DNA of 64,000 nt, taken from positions 208,114,743 through 208,178,742 of the forward strand of contig OZ020611.1 in NCBI GenBank assembly GCA_963971575.1, read 5' to 3'. Source of the stretch: Liopterus haemorrhoidalis. Its lineage: Eukaryota > Arthropoda > Insecta > Coleoptera > Dytiscidae. Below, one piece after another: positions 42,499 to 53,934 of this stretch; the stretch's first letter is position 1; each line of letters starts with the position of its first letter. The notes under the pieces were generated by a model. The model had not been told where the DNA came from, ran no database searches, and saw nothing but the letters and a program-made list of their open reading frames with translations. A program made the translations under genes and the position numbers.

Positions 42499-42832
42499 AG
42501 CTGTTCACTTTTGTAAGAACAAACTAAGAAAAAAATTTGTTTTTAACAGTTGGCACCTTTGAAACTGTATGTCATGTTGGTATTACAGAAAAATAATTCG
42601 AAAAGTCAGATTATAAATACGTTATTTAAAAAAATATCATTTGTCATATTTCATTTTGAATAGTGACATCTTAAATATTTTGTAAATATAATACTAATCT
42701 AAAATAATACAAACATAACCCAAAACTGTAAAGCCTTTTTTACAATATAACCAAGTTTCTAAAAGTCAGTAATGCACTATAAAAATCACCAAAGTAACCA
42801 GATTTAGTTTGTCCTTACAAAAGTGAACAGCT
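42499..42832. mobile_element. Tc1/mariner-type MITE (334 bp)
   Basis: AGCTGTTCACTTTTGTAAG opens both ends in inverted orientation; the TIR extends to about 30 bp with one or two mismatches. TA stands on each side (42497-42498, 42833-42834). No coding capacity. Confidence 0.85.
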
Positions 42833-42935
42833 TACTGTCGCCTTCCACAGAACGAGAAAAAATGAAGGTTTTAGATTAAATAAATTCGATTGTTTTTTAA
42901 TATCGATTTGTGTTAAAAAGTTTTAGTTTCCGTTT

Positions 42936-43294
42936 TTTTTTTTTTTAATACGTTTATTTAGGGGTGCTCCAACAGCTTGGTTATTAGCACCTCGGGACAT
43001 TGGTTTACATTATTTTACATTCGATATTGTACTTATTTGTTTAGTTACATTTATATATTTTACAATAATTTGTGATATATTTGTAATTATATTTTATGGT
43101 AATATATGTTAGATTTTATCAAATAAATTGGCTTCTTTTAGGAATTTGATGATCTTGTTTTCATTTTGGTTTGACAGAATTTCGTCTGGGTCTGTTGGTA
43201 GTTGGTTGAAGCTTCTTTCTATGTGATATTGAGGGCATTCTATTATAATATCCCTTACTGTTAGTCTGGTGTTGCAGGTCTGGCAGTTTGGGGG
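42936..43294 (-). pseudogene. 5'-truncated LINE with 11-bp target duplication
   Basis: AGTTTCCGTTT flanks the insert on both sides (42925-42935, 43295-43305). On the minus strand the insert ends in poly-A, as expected from target-primed reverse transcription. Its coding part reads PPNCQTCNTRLTVRDIIIEC, PQYHIERSFNQLP and ends KFLKEANLFDKI, the C-terminal zinc knuckle and tail of an RNase H-type LINE. It is related to 43730-45084. Confidence 0.9.
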
Positions 43295-43305
43295 AGTTTC
43301 CGTTT

Positions 43306-43729
43306 AAAGTATATTATTTCATTTTAAAAATATGACAATCTGACTCTTCGACAATAATTTTTTCATTCAAAAGTTTTTATTTTTCAGAGATGAAATTTTG
43401 ATTTGACGTTTAGACCTGAAGTTTTGAAGTGGGCATTGTTGGGCAGTGAATGGAGGAATATTTGAAAATTTGATATAGATTATTTTTATGTTATGTTATT
43501 TCCAAACTTATAATTTTATGTTTGTTTAATAAATATATTTTTAATTTTTCATTCCTATTTATTTCCTAAAAAATGTTTTGCATTTATTTATATCTATAAT
43601 CGAGTAAGCTATGCAGTGTGATCCATAAACGCATTTTACATTGCTGTCAATCAACGGTTGTTATAGAAATGAAACCTCTATGTTCTGTGATAACAAACTC
43701 ACGGCATAAAAGAGATTATTTTATTTATT
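43306..43729. other. No gene seen
   Basis: AT-rich sequence between two LINE copies. Confidence 0.4.
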
Positions 43730-45084
43730 TTTTTTATTTAAGCTTAAGGTGCCTCAGTTACGGAGACTATTGGCTCCGACATACATTGAGTTATTAATAC
43801 GTAATTATAATACATAAAATTACATAATTACAATAGGTTGACTCAAACATTTTTACTACATTCAGGTTTATTTACTTTGTTGAACTGTGAATTAAATTTA
43901 CTATCGGGGGGCTTTATATTTCATTATATATATTTATGCTTTTTAAAAAGGTTAACACTTGGTTTTCACTTTCACTATTATTTGACAGGATGTCTTGAAC
44001 ACTATTTTTTAAGTTATTTTGCTGTCTTTGGGTATTGTACGGTGGGCACTCCTGCAGAATGTGACATATAGTGATTCTAGTATAACATACGTTGCACATC
44101 GGGTGGTTTTCTCTTGCAAAGATATGTTTGTGTGTGTGTATAAGGTGTGACCAATTCTTAGTCGAGTTAGAACAACTTGTTCTCTACGACTCCTCTTGCT
44201 TAGCCACTTGTTGGTATCATCTTTTACATATCTTAGATGGCTGGTATTTAAATGCTACTTTTCCTTCCATTGACCTTTTATGGATTTCTTTATTAATGCC
44301 TTTATGTCGCTAGCTGGTATATCTATTTCGGCGACTTCTTCTTCCACGGCTTCTTTGGCGAGGTGGTCTGCCTTCTCATTCCCTGTTATACCAACATGGG
44401 AGGGAATCCACATCATGATGATGTCCTAGCCGTCAGATATCGCTTCATGAATGTTTTGTATTTTTTTGACAAAAGGGTGTTTCGGATATAGCTGTTCAAT
44501 ACTTAGGATCGTACTTAGACAATCGCTATGAATGATGTATCTTCTGTCTTTATTTTTATCAATTTTAATGTATTCGGAGGCTTTCAGGATGCTATACATA
44601 TCGGCTTTGTACACACTAGCTGTAGTTGGTAAACGATATTTATATGCTTTCCCATTGAAAAGAAGACCAACTCCTGTTTTATTTTCTATAATTGAACCGT
44701 TCGTCAATATGGCATTGAATTGTGGGTATTTTTGGATTTCTTGTTGGTATGATTTTTTGAAAGTATCAGGAGTTGTTGAAGATTTGGTGTATTTAATTAG
44801 GGATAAATCGAAATGGGGTTTTGTTATGGTCCAAGGTGAATATTTTGAAAAGAACTGTTTTAATATAGGCAGGAATTCCGTATTTATAGCTCGTAAGTTT
44901 TGTGATAATTCTTGTTGTACGGAACACGAGTTTATTGTTAAGATTTTGGAAAATTTGGTGATATATGGGAGAATCTGGTAAACTAACAACATTAGCAAGG
45001 TAACATAAAGAGAGTTGAGACATGCGATAATCAATGGGAATCTAGCCAAGCAGAGATTTTCTAAACGCATTTTTAGTTAAAAAC
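43730..45084 (-). pseudogene. LINE with RNase H domain, C-terminal half
   Basis: Minus-strand frames give the end of a reverse transcriptase, then RNase H: ILTNGSIIENKTGVGLLF, SVYKADMYSILKASEYI, YIIHSDCLSTILSIEQL and, after a stop at about 44428, MMWIPSHVGITGNEKADHLA. A CNVC...H...C knuckle (MCNVCYTRITICHILQECPP) and a tail ending LKSINIYNEI follow. The first RNase H acidic residue (DGS) is Asn and the second (AEL) has become ADM; the third and fourth Asp are kept. Two or more frame breaks. The 3' untranslated region near 43730-43840 has ATTATTGGCTCCGACATACA. It belongs to an I/R1/Jockey-type LINE with RNase H. Confidence 0.85.
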
Positions 45085-45776
45085 GGTTTCATGTCTCTGC
45101 CATCAGATACCTGTCAGAAATGTTCTCAACCATAGTAAAAATCCCAAGAATTCAATATTTCTTTACTCTATATTCTTTTTCTAAAACCTTTAGAATGTGT
45201 TAAAAGAAAAGATCGACACAGCATTCTGTAACACAAGTCAAATATTCACCAATTCTACACGTTTCCGTTTAACCAAGCGCGTTTCAACAGTTCCTCCAGT
45301 ACAGTTTTCATTCAGATGTTCTTTCCCAAAATCGATCGCGCCCTCTACACAATACTATTTCAGAATGTCAGAGGTCTTTTCATTTAAAAAATAGCATCAA
45401 TGCTTCTATTGAATATTGTTAAGTTATATTGAGCTAACGCGCTAGTGCGTGGATTATGTTTCATGCATGTGTGCTTTCAATCAATTGCATACACTGATAC
45501 AGCTTTTGCTAATAACGTCACGAAGCTTTACGTAATAAAGTTCATTAAAGCTTTTACTAACGGAATGCTGGACAAAAGACACGAGAATAATATAGAGATA
45601 ATGGTTGGTAAGATAATTATTATGCGGTGGCTTATTGTCAGAGAATAGTGCTGTGTAGAAAAGGGAGTCGCTTATTCATAATATTTTCTTCCTTTTTATT
45701 ATTTCATAGAGGTGACGCTTTTTACCACATTTTCTTTTCTTTCATATTTGGTAGCTTATAAATAGAGGCCGGGCAA
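45085..45776. other. No gene seen
   Basis: No coding, RNA or repeat signal recognised. Confidence 0.4.
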
Positions 45777-45965
45777 AAAAAGTTTTTAATTGTCTATTAG
45801 TTCCTAATTAGATTTGCCCGAGGCGTGTCAATTTATTCGTTAAAATCATATATTTTAAATTTATATTAATAATTAAAAAACTAAAAGTATAAATGAATTA
45901 AAAAAATACAGAAAAACAAAATACATATGAATATAAAACAATTTAAGGCATCAATAAGATACTGA
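45777..45965 (+). repeat. Repeat D, uninterrupted copy
   Basis: Continuous homologue of the two flanks of mariner M2 copy 1 (26975-27068, 28350-28495), thus a natural empty site. Confidence 0.7.
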
Positions 45966-46146
45966 CAAAATTAGCGACTATCGAACGTGTATAAAGAGAA
46001 TTTCTAGATATAAGGCCTGATTAGAGGCAGTTCTGACTGTCAGAAATTACCAGGCCTATAAGTATCATTTGTCTTTTGGAAAGTACACGTTACGAATTTT
46101 AATATTTGAGTTTTAATACTGAAATTTTAGTTTGATTTATTGGAAG

Positions 46147-46320
46147 TTTAGTTTTCTAATTATATTATTTATTATTACCATTACATAAGTTATAATTCTC
46201 ATTGATTAAAACAAAATTAAATTATATTATTTGACAGTTGCTAACAATAATAATTGACTGATGTCGTTCCTTGGTAACCATCCACATAAGACTGCTCTCG
46301 TTCTTTGGTAACCATCCACA
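46147..46320 (-). repeat. Gypsy 3' LTR
   Basis: 174 bp; read on the minus strand it runs from TGTGGATGG to GAAAACTAAA and contains two copies of GGTTACCAA(A/G)GAACGA. Confidence 0.9.
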
Positions 46321-46398
46321 TTACTCCTCCCCCAGTGACAACGGCAACATGAAGAATTAAAACATATACAAAATAACAGATAGTTAAATTTTAAAATA

Positions 46399-49371
46399 TT
46401 AATAATTAGTAATGATGAAGGCGGGTTTTAACCTTTCAATATTTATTGTCTTGGGTTTACCTTTTACCAATAATTTGTATATTTTTCCTTCTCTTGTAAG
46501 TACTTTGAAAGGTCCTTCATAGGGAGCTTGTAAATATTTTCTTATTGCATCATTTCGGACAAAAACGTGTGAGCAGTTTAACAAATCTTGATAAACAAAG
46601 ATTTTTTGTTTCGAAATATGATGAGACGTATCCACGGGCTTCACATTTTGCATAATATGTCGTAGCTTTTCAACGAATGTTGATAGATTTGTTGTCGTTC
46701 TGGTCGGTTGTAGAAAATCTCCTGGTACACGAAGTGTAGTGCCATATACTAGTTCTGCAGCAGAACATTTAAGATCTTCTTTAAATGCTGTACGTAAACC
46801 TAACATAACAGTTGGTAATGCGTCGGTCCATTTGTAATTGGAGTGACACATAAGTGCTGCTTTTAGTGTACGATGCCATCTTTCTATAATTCCATTAGAA
46901 GAGGGATGATACGGTGTGGTGCGATATTTTGAAATTCCTAGTAAATTTGTTAAACATTTAAAAAGGTCTGATTCAAACTGCCGTCCTTGATCCGTAGTGA
47001 TTTTCTCTGGAATTCCGAATCTTGATATCCAGTTAGAGTAAAACGTTTTCGCTATAGTTTCTGCTGACATGTCGGTTATTGGGAAAGCTTCAGGCCAACG
47101 TGTGAAACGGTCGATGCATGTTAAACAATAACGGCAGCCATCTGAGAGGGGAAGTGGACCTATTATATCCATATTAATGTGTTGGAACCGTTCATTAGGA
47201 AGTGAATATCTTTCTATATGGGGATGCGAATGTTTGCTTATTTTACAGCTTTGGCAGGAAATACAAGTCCTGGCCCAATTTCTAATATCTTTATTTACTG
47301 ATGGCCAGACATACTTTTGTCGTACCATCTTACCTGTACTTTTAATTCCTGGATGAGATAAATTATGTATGCTATCAAATACTTGTTTTCGCAGTGTTTT
47401 TGGAACAAAAGGTCGTAAATTATCAGTGGTTGTGTCGCAATATATATTTAGTTCAGGTATTTTTCTAAGCTTTAATGATGAAACACCAGAACTAGTAATT
47501 TGTTTAAGTTCTTCGTCCAGATCTTGTTCTTTGGCCAGTATTTCATAATTTATTGTTGTTGGAATTTCGATGCTGCTTAATCTTGATAATGCATCTGCCA
47601 CAACATTAAATTTTCCGGGGACGTGTTGAATATCTGTTGGGAATTGACCAATGAAATCTAAATATCTTAGTTGTCGAGGCGAGCATTTATCTGACTTTTG
47701 CTTAAAAGCGAAAGTAAGTGGTTTGTGGTCTGTAAATATTTTGAAAATACGACCTTCGAGCATATGACGAAAATGCTTAACAGATAAATATGCTGCTAGA
47801 AGTTCCCTATCATACGCACTATATTTTTGTTGCGCTGGTGATAGTTTTTTTGAAAAGAATCCTAGAGGTTGCCAGTCTCCTTTGTAAAACTGATGTAGTG
47901 CTCCGCCAATTGCTGTATCTGATGCGTCAACTGCCAAACTTAGTTGACAGCTAATAGATGGATGTGCTAACAATGATGCATTCCTCAAATCTTCTTTGCA
48001 TTTTTTAAATGAATTGATTGACTCTTCAGTCCAGATGATTTTACGTTTATCGTTCCTTTTGGCGTTTGTTAAAAAAAAGTTTAAAATAGACTGAGTAGAG
48101 GCAGCATTTGGTATAAAACGTCGGTAAAAGTTTATAATTCCTAAAAACTGTCTTAGCTCGTGTACGATTTCTGGTTGTTTGTATTCTTGAATTACAGACA
48201 CTCTAGAACTCATTGGTTTAATACCTTGAGAAGAAATATTATGACCAAGAAAAATAACTTCATTTTTACCAAAATTACATTTGGAAACGTTAATTACGAC
48301 ACCATATTGTTCAAATTTTTTAAAAATTTGTTCCAAATGAATTTTATGTTCATTTTCGTTTGATGAAGCCACCAGAACGTCATCGATGTACGCAAAACAA
48401 AAGGGCAAGTCTTGTAATACTTGATTTATGAATCGCTGCATTGTTTGTGCAGCGTTACATAACCCGAAAGGCATACGCAGAAATTCAAAAAGGCCGAATG
48501 GTGTGGTAACTGCTGTCTTTGCAATATGCTTGTCTTCAACGGGTATTTGATGAAATGCTCGGACAAGATCAATTGTAGAAAAAATATGCTTACCGTGAAG
48601 TGAATGTGAGAAATCTTGTATGTTGGGAATAGGATAACGGTCAGGTACAGTGACTGAGTTAAGTCGACGAAAGTCTCCGCAGGGGTGCCACGAACCATCT
48701 TTCTTAGGTACCATGTGTAAAGGGCTAGCCCAAGAACTCTTTGATGGACGGCAAATTCCGTTTTATACCATGTAGTGAAATTATTTTCTAGCTATATCTA
48801 ACTTTTCAGGTGAAAGGCGACGTGGATTTTCAAAAATTGGCGGTCCCTTTGTTATTATATGATGAGTTGTATCATGTATTAAATCTTTTTGCAAAAATAT
48901 TGATGGTCTAGTAATAGTGTGAAATTTACTGAGCAATTTCTTATAGTTATTGTCACTAGATATTGTTTTAATGATGATCGGTTTACTACTGCAAAGCTCA
49001 CCAACTGAGATAGATAAGTTTGTTTTGTCAATTAAGCGTTGATTTTTTAAATCAATTAATAAATTATAATGTGTTAAAAAATCAGCTCCTATAATTGGTT
49101 TGGAGATGTCAGCAATTATAAAAGACCATGAAAATTTATGCTTGAGGCCTAAATCCATAACTAAAACTTTTTGTCCAAAAGTTCTAATTGATGTCCCATT
49201 TGCTGCGAAAAGCTTGTAATCTTTAACCAACATATTCTTCTTAGGGAGTGGAAGAACTGAAACATCGGCACCACTGTCTATAAGAAACTTAAGATTATTT
49301 ATCTTGTCTAAAATGAATAGGCGGCTTGTTTTATTAGCGGAATCGTTAGCCGCTAGTTGCGACCGCTTTTG
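46399..49371 (-). pseudogene. Gypsy pol, two nonsense codons
   Basis: One reading frame, shifted -1 relative to gag. Protease: FLIDSGADVSVLP (DSGAD at 49277-49263) and IIGADFL. The frame is then interrupted by TAA at 48783-48781 and 48765-48763, 18 nt apart, where Glu and Gln are expected (RK-EFHYMV-QNGICRPS). The 771 codons from 48714 are fully open: reverse transcriptase with YIDD (residues 109-112), RNase H acids in AVDAS, YDRELLA, FTDH and VVADALSRL, integrase zinc finger H450, H454, C484, C487, and catalytic D516, D575 (TTDQG), E611. It ends [10 protein letters not shown] without a chromodomain. Confidence 0.93.
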
Positions 49372-50180
49372 TCGTTTCCCGATTTTTTAAAATTGCATGG
49401 GTAAATACATTTCCTTGCATTGTTGCCATAAGTCGTGTGATACCAACAATAAGATGATTTTCTATATGTTGTGGATTTAGCACCTTTAACATATTTTGTT
49501 GAAAATCTATTATTAATTTGGTCGACTTGCTTGCAGAGATCTGTAATGTTTTCTTGCATTTTTTGAATAATATGTTCAATTGGAAAACTGTTTAATTGTT
49601 GTTCACTATCTGTGGATGAATTTTTTATGATACTAACTTCAGAAGTGGATGTTATTTCCATAATTTTATCTGCCAGTTTCGCAAGTTCATCTAATTGAGC
49701 TTGATTAACAGATAAAATTGATTGAGCGTTAATGGGTAAACATTTGAGCCATAAAATTTGTAAAACGTCATCACTTACTTTGCTATTTGCCAGATTGCGC
49801 ATTTCTTTTAATAATTGTGAAGGTTTGCGATCACCTAATTCCATTCCTGATATTAATTTTTGAATCCTATTCTTATCCGTTTCTGAAAATTCTTCTACTA
49901 ACCTTTTTTTAATTGTTTCATACTTGTTACGTTCTGGTGGATTTTTAATAAGGTCACTCACTTGGAGAAGAATTTCGCTATCCATTGCTCCAACGATATA
50001 GTAATATTTTGTTACATCACTAGTTATATTGGATGTGTGAAATTGAGCTTCCACTTGTGAAAACCATAAATTAGGATCAAATTTCCAGAATGGTGGTAAT
50101 TTAACACTGATTCGAGCCATTTCTGTGTTTGAGTGTGCTTCACCATTAATCATAATGAACAAAAAAATGTCTGCAAGCAA
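49353..50180 (-). CDS. Gypsy gag
   Basis: A 275-codon frame. The capsid-like part has VKLPPFWKFDPNLWFSQVEA and later RIQKLISGMELGDRKPSQLL, WLKCLP. A single nucleocapsid motif CWYHTTYGNNARKC is followed by IYPC. This is the gag layout of K02A2.6-like gypsy elements (F/WFxxxExxF ... LGDRxPSQLLRxM). The start is uncertain: the first ATG is 50180, but ATG codons before NGEAHS and before ARISVKLP are also suitable. The frame ends KSGRN and overlaps the pol frame, which lies at -1. Confidence 0.9.
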   Translation of the reverse strand: MLADIFLFIMINGEAHSNTEMARISVKLPPFWKFDPNLWFSQVEAQFHTSNITSDVTKYYYIVGAMDSEILLQVSDLIKNPPERNKYETIKKRLVEEFSETDKNRIQKLISGMELGDRKPSQLLKEMRNLANSKVSDDVLQILWLKCLPINAQSILSVNQAQLDELAKLADKIMEITSTSEVSIIKNSSTDSEQQLNSFPIEHIIQKMQENITDLCKQVDQINNRFSTKYVKGAKSTTYRKSSYCWYHTTYGNNARKCIYPCNFKKSGNDKSGRN

Positions 50181-50218
50181 CCAGTAAATGTTATTTAAAT
50201 ATTAATTAAGTTGCTTTA

Positions 50219-50237
50219 GATCACGTCGGGGTCACCA
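50219..50237 (-). other. Gypsy primer-binding site
   Basis: TGGTGACCCCGACGTGATC on the minus strand, directly after the 5' LTR and one T. TGG complements CCA. The tRNA is not named with confidence. Confidence 0.75.
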
Positions 50238-50238
50238 A

Positions 50239-50412
50239 TTTAGTTTTCTAATTATATTATTTATTATTACCATTACATAAGTTATAATTCTCATTGATTA
50301 AAACAAAATTAAATTATATTATTTGACAGTTGCTAACAATAATAATTGACTGATGTCGTTCCTTGGTAACCATCCACATAAGACTGCTCTCGTTCTTTGG
50401 TAACCATCCACA
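50239..50412 (-). repeat. Gypsy 5' LTR
   Basis: 174 bp, identical to 46147-46320 by eye. Confidence 0.9.
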
Positions 50413-50441
50413 GAAGCAAATAAATGTTGTTGGTTTTTAGT

Positions 50442-51600
50442 TTATCTTTTTCCACTCTGAGTTGGTATCTCAAAAACATGGTTTTTGAAGGCTTCAACAG
50501 CTTCTTGAGGTGATGAAAATCGCTGTCCACGCATTTTTTGTTTAACATTGGGGAACAAAAAAAAGTCGTTAGGGGATAAATCAGGTGAATATGGGCAATG
50601 AGACATTAACTCGATGTTTTTCTCCTTCAAATAATCAATTGTTTGACGTGCTGTGTGGGAGCTTGCATTGTTATGATGAAGAATGATGCGACGTATTTGG
50701 TTGTTTTTCCAAAGACTTGATTTTGTCAAAGACTTCTGGCAAACATATTGTTGTATACCATTCAGCATTAACTATTCTCCGATCCTCTAAAGAAATGGTT
50801 GCGGCATGTTCAGTACAACCGAAGAAACAAGCAATCAGTTTCTTGGAAGTGCTTCGTGAACGAACAACTTTTGTGGGTTTCGGTTCATCTTGGAAGACCC
50901 AAACAGTGGATTGTTGCTTAGTTTCCGGTTCATATGAATAAATCCAAGTTCCGTCACCTGTAACGATGTTGTATACGGTTTTGCAGCGCCTAGGTTGAAT
51001 TTTTTTAGCATTCCCTTACACCAATCAATACGAGCCTTTTTTTGAGCTTCGGTCAAATTATTCGGAATCCATCGGGAACAGATCTTTTTCACAGCTAAAT
51101 GTTTATGCAAAATCGAATATATTGTAGTCTGAAATATGCCAAAGGATGCCTATATCTCATAGTAAATCACATGCCGATCTTCTTCAATCATTTTGCGCAC
51201 AGCATCGATGTTTTTTGAATCACAACCGATTTTGGTCGACCTTCACGAGATTCATCACTGACGGACGCACGACCACGGTGAAATTCTACAAACCAATTGT
51301 AAACAGTCTTTTCTGATGGTGCTTTATTACCAAAAGTTGAACGAAGTGAATCTATGCATTGTTGTTGAGTAAGGCCTTTACTAAAATCGTAAAAAATCAT
51401 CAAACGAAAACCTTCACGAGTAATATTAATTTTTTCATAAACTATTTTTTTAAACGCTAACTGTCAACAAAATACTCTTTCAATTTATAAGTTGCCACTG
51501 ATTTCACAATAACAAATGTAAAATTTTACGAATATAGTAATAACACATTTCAATATTGCCATTTAGTGGTCGTTTGTAAAAACATAAAAGATAACCCTCG
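50442..51600 (-). pseudogene. Mariner family M1, nearly full-length, broken
   Basis: Terminal repeat CGAGGG at 51600 with TA outside, then an AT-rich leader. The transposase starts around MMIFYDFSKGLTQQQCIDSL with the helix-turn-helix (FGNKAPSEKTVYNWFVEFHR), continues GRPKSVVIQK, WIPNNLTEAQKKARIDWC, TGDGTWIYSYEP (first Asp kept), ILHHNNASSHTARQ (second Asp changed to Asn) and YSPDLSPNDFFLFP (third kept). Several frameshifts. The C-terminus and right end after EIPTQSGK are absent. Best copy of M1 in the window. Confidence 0.9.
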
Positions 51601-51616
51601 TATTTCAATACCTTAT

Positions 51617-52189
51617 CAACCAATACCTTTTTACCGATCGTCAACATATATAAGGGAGGTATTGTGATCATACCGATTTTGACATTTCGAGATTTCGATG
51701 GATCTCCACGAATTGAGGTCCCTACTTAACATTTTGACTATTTTTAGCATGATGTCCGTCTGGCTGTCTGTCCGTCTGTCTGTCCGACTGTCTGTCCGTC
51801 TGTCTGTCCGACTGTCTGTCCGTCTGTCTGTCCGTCTGTCTGTCCGTCTGTCTGTCCGTCCGTCTGTCTGTCCGTCTGTCTGTCCGTCTGTCTGTCCGTC
51901 TGTCTGTCCGTCTGTCTGTCCGTCTGTCTGTCCGTCTGTCTGTCCGTCTGTCTGTCCGTCTGTCTGTCCGTCTGTCTGTCCGTCTGTCTGTCCGTCTGTC
52001 TGTCCGTCTGTCTGTCCGTCTGTCTGTCCGTCTGTCTGTCCGTCTGTCTGTCCGTCTGTCTGTCCGTCTGTCTGTCCGTCTGTCTGTCCGTCTGTCTGTC
52101 CGTCTGTCCGTCTGTCCGTCTGTCTGTCCGTCTGTCTGTCCATCTGTCTGTCTGTCCGTCTGTCTGTTCGTCTGTCTGTCTGTCTGTCC

Positions 52190-52220
<31 letters not shown>

Positions 52221-52660
52221 TGTGTACACGTGTAGAGCAAATTCGGCTGAAAGGATTTTTATGAAAATTCATATTTAAGCTTTGTCCATCAATGGCACGA
52301 GTTGATCAACTTTTGGTAAAAATCGGTTGACTAAAAATGGGAGTTTACTCGTGTCGATTTTAAGATTTTTGTGAATATTTCACAACAGAAAAATATTTCG
52401 AAAAAAATTATTTAACTTAAGTTGCTATAAAAGCAATAACTAATAACTTTTATTTGAGACGTTTCTTGATAAAACGAAAAATTTCGAATAATTTCTGTAA
52501 AATTTTTCGAATTTTTTTCCATGGTCATGATAAATAATATCTCTGTTAGAAAATATTAGGCCAAGTTATTTCTACTCTGCTGCTAGAATGTATTTTATAT
52601 AAGTACTTTATAATAGCGGTCGGGCCTGTGGTGGCCACAGCTGATTTTTTTATTATGCCA
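51617..52660 (+). repeat. Interspersed family C, copy with long microsatellite
   Basis: Begins CCGATCGTCAACATATATAA and GGGAGGTATTGTGATCATAC, has a 470-bp CTGT/CCGT tract, then AGCAAATTCGGCTGAAAGGA, GGGAGTTTACTCGTGTCGAT, AGACGTTTCTTGATAAAACG and ends GGTGGCCACAGCTGATT. The inverted relative is 57405-58035. No protein is encoded. Confidence 0.85.
51751..52222 (+). repeat. (CTGTCTGTCCGT)n satellite-like tract
   Basis: About 470 bp, mostly a 12-bp unit built from CTGT and CCGT, with slight drift at the ends. It creates long open frames on both strands (for example TDGQ repeats) that are not genes. Confidence 0.95.
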
Positions 52661-53580
52661 TAGTTGTAACTTTTTTAAATTTACCGCTATAATGTAATTA
52701 TCCTGTGTAAATTGTGCTCGGTTCGCAGCGCTATCTACTCACTTCTTATTTGACATAGACTATAGTACTATCAGCAAAGGCAAACATCCAAAATAATAAT
52801 GTCTGCATACCTTTTCATATTTTATAAAAATTTCTTGAAATAATAGTTTTAAAAGAGACAAACAAGCTTTAACAGAGAACATGAATTATCATCAAATCTT
52901 GTGTCCTTAAAAGTTTCCAACAATATTTTTCATTTCTTTTTTTATATACATATTTGCTCAACATAATTCCTAATCTACCTTTGAAATATCAAGAAAGAAA
53001 CACGTAATACAGGGCAAAAACAGATTTTTTTCTGTTAAGCTCCGTGAGAAATTTCTTTCTAGTCGAAATTGGGATCAGGTGGTTTAAGAAAACAGAGGCG
53101 GAACACATCCCATGATGGATAGAAGGTAATTCTCTGTGACTGATAGTGAAACGCTAACATGATACCGGGAGCCCAAACACGCGCGTTATTCCATCAATCT
53201 CGCAACCATAACGGACAGGGTCGTCTCTGGTGGTTGCAGCGGGTTTAATCTTGAATTCTTAGTGGTTTGTGAGGGAATTGTTGTATAGTTGAGGGTTGTG
53301 GGGTGATAAGAGTTTGTTTTAAAGCACGGGGGTAGTACTAGGTTAGTTTCAGAGCCAGGATGTGTAAATGAACCAGGGAAAATTGACTCAGCTTAATGGC
53401 GGAGCCAGGAGATGCAAGGAGGCAATTACCCCTTGATTACTTATATCAATTTTTTGAGAACAGAAATTTTTATATGTTTGTGCAAAAATACACTTAAGTT
53501 AGTTGTTGCATAAATATAAATTGAAACTGTAGAAATTGTAGTTTTTAAATGTTTAATAATGTAATGAAATAAGACTTTTT
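52661..53580. other. No gene seen
   Basis: Includes GGTTCGCAGCGCTATCTA (also near 30275). The part 53080-53440 is GC-richer but has no recognisable frame or RNA. Confidence 0.4.
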
Positions 53581-53704
53581 ACCGACTGCCAACATATATA
53601 AGGGAAGTATTGTTATCATACCGATTTTAATATTTCGAAATTTCAATGGATCTCCACGAATTCCCTACATAACGTTTTGACTATTTTTAGCATGATGTCT
53701 GTCG

Positions 53705-53746
<42 letters not shown>

Positions 53747-53812
53747 ATATCTGTCTGTATGTCTGTATGTCTGTGTACACGTGCAGAGCAAATTCGGCTG
53801 AAAGGATTTTTA
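53581..53812 (+). repeat. Family C, truncated copy
   Basis: ACATATATAAGGGAAGTATT, then TTGACTATTTTTAGCATGAT, a 70-bp CTGT tract and AGCAAATTCGGCTGAAAGGA. It stops there, followed by a LINE-like 3' end. Confidence 0.8.
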
Positions 53813-53930
53813 TTTTTTTATTTAAATTATAGTGATTCAACTGTGAAGTCATTAGCACTTCTTAATGATAATTTATTACAGTATTTATGTACATGAGTAT
53901 CTCTATAGTATTTACATGATATACAGGGTG
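53813..53930 (-). repeat. LINE 3' untranslated fragment
   Basis: TTTTATTTTTTTATTTAAAT then CATTAGCACTTCTTAATG, resembling the minus-strand LINE 3' ends at 42941-43010 and 43720-43800 (T-rich start, then ATTAGCACCTC-type words). No coding part. Confidence 0.4.
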
Positions 53931-53934
53931 TTAG

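Larger units (their letters stand above)
46147..50412 (-). mobile_element. Ty3/gypsy retrotransposon (4.27 kb)
   Basis: Two 174-bp LTRs (46147-46320 and 50239-50412) appear identical over their full length. GAAG flanks both ends (46143-46146, 50413-50416). On the minus strand the order is LTR, primer-binding site, gag, protease-reverse transcriptase-RNase H-integrase, purine tract GGGGGAGGAGTAA, LTR. No env. Identical LTRs mean a recent insertion, yet pol has two stops. Confidence 0.95.

Noticed and set aside
46147..50412. Endogenous retrovirus with env
   Set aside because: No frame follows integrase before the purine tract and LTR; it is an env-less gypsy retrotransposon.
51631..52272. Very long open frames of TDGQ or CPSV repeats on both strands
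   Set aside because: They are produced by the 12-bp CTGT/CCGT microsatellite, whose length is a multiple of 3 without stops in most frames; no unique coding sequence is attached.
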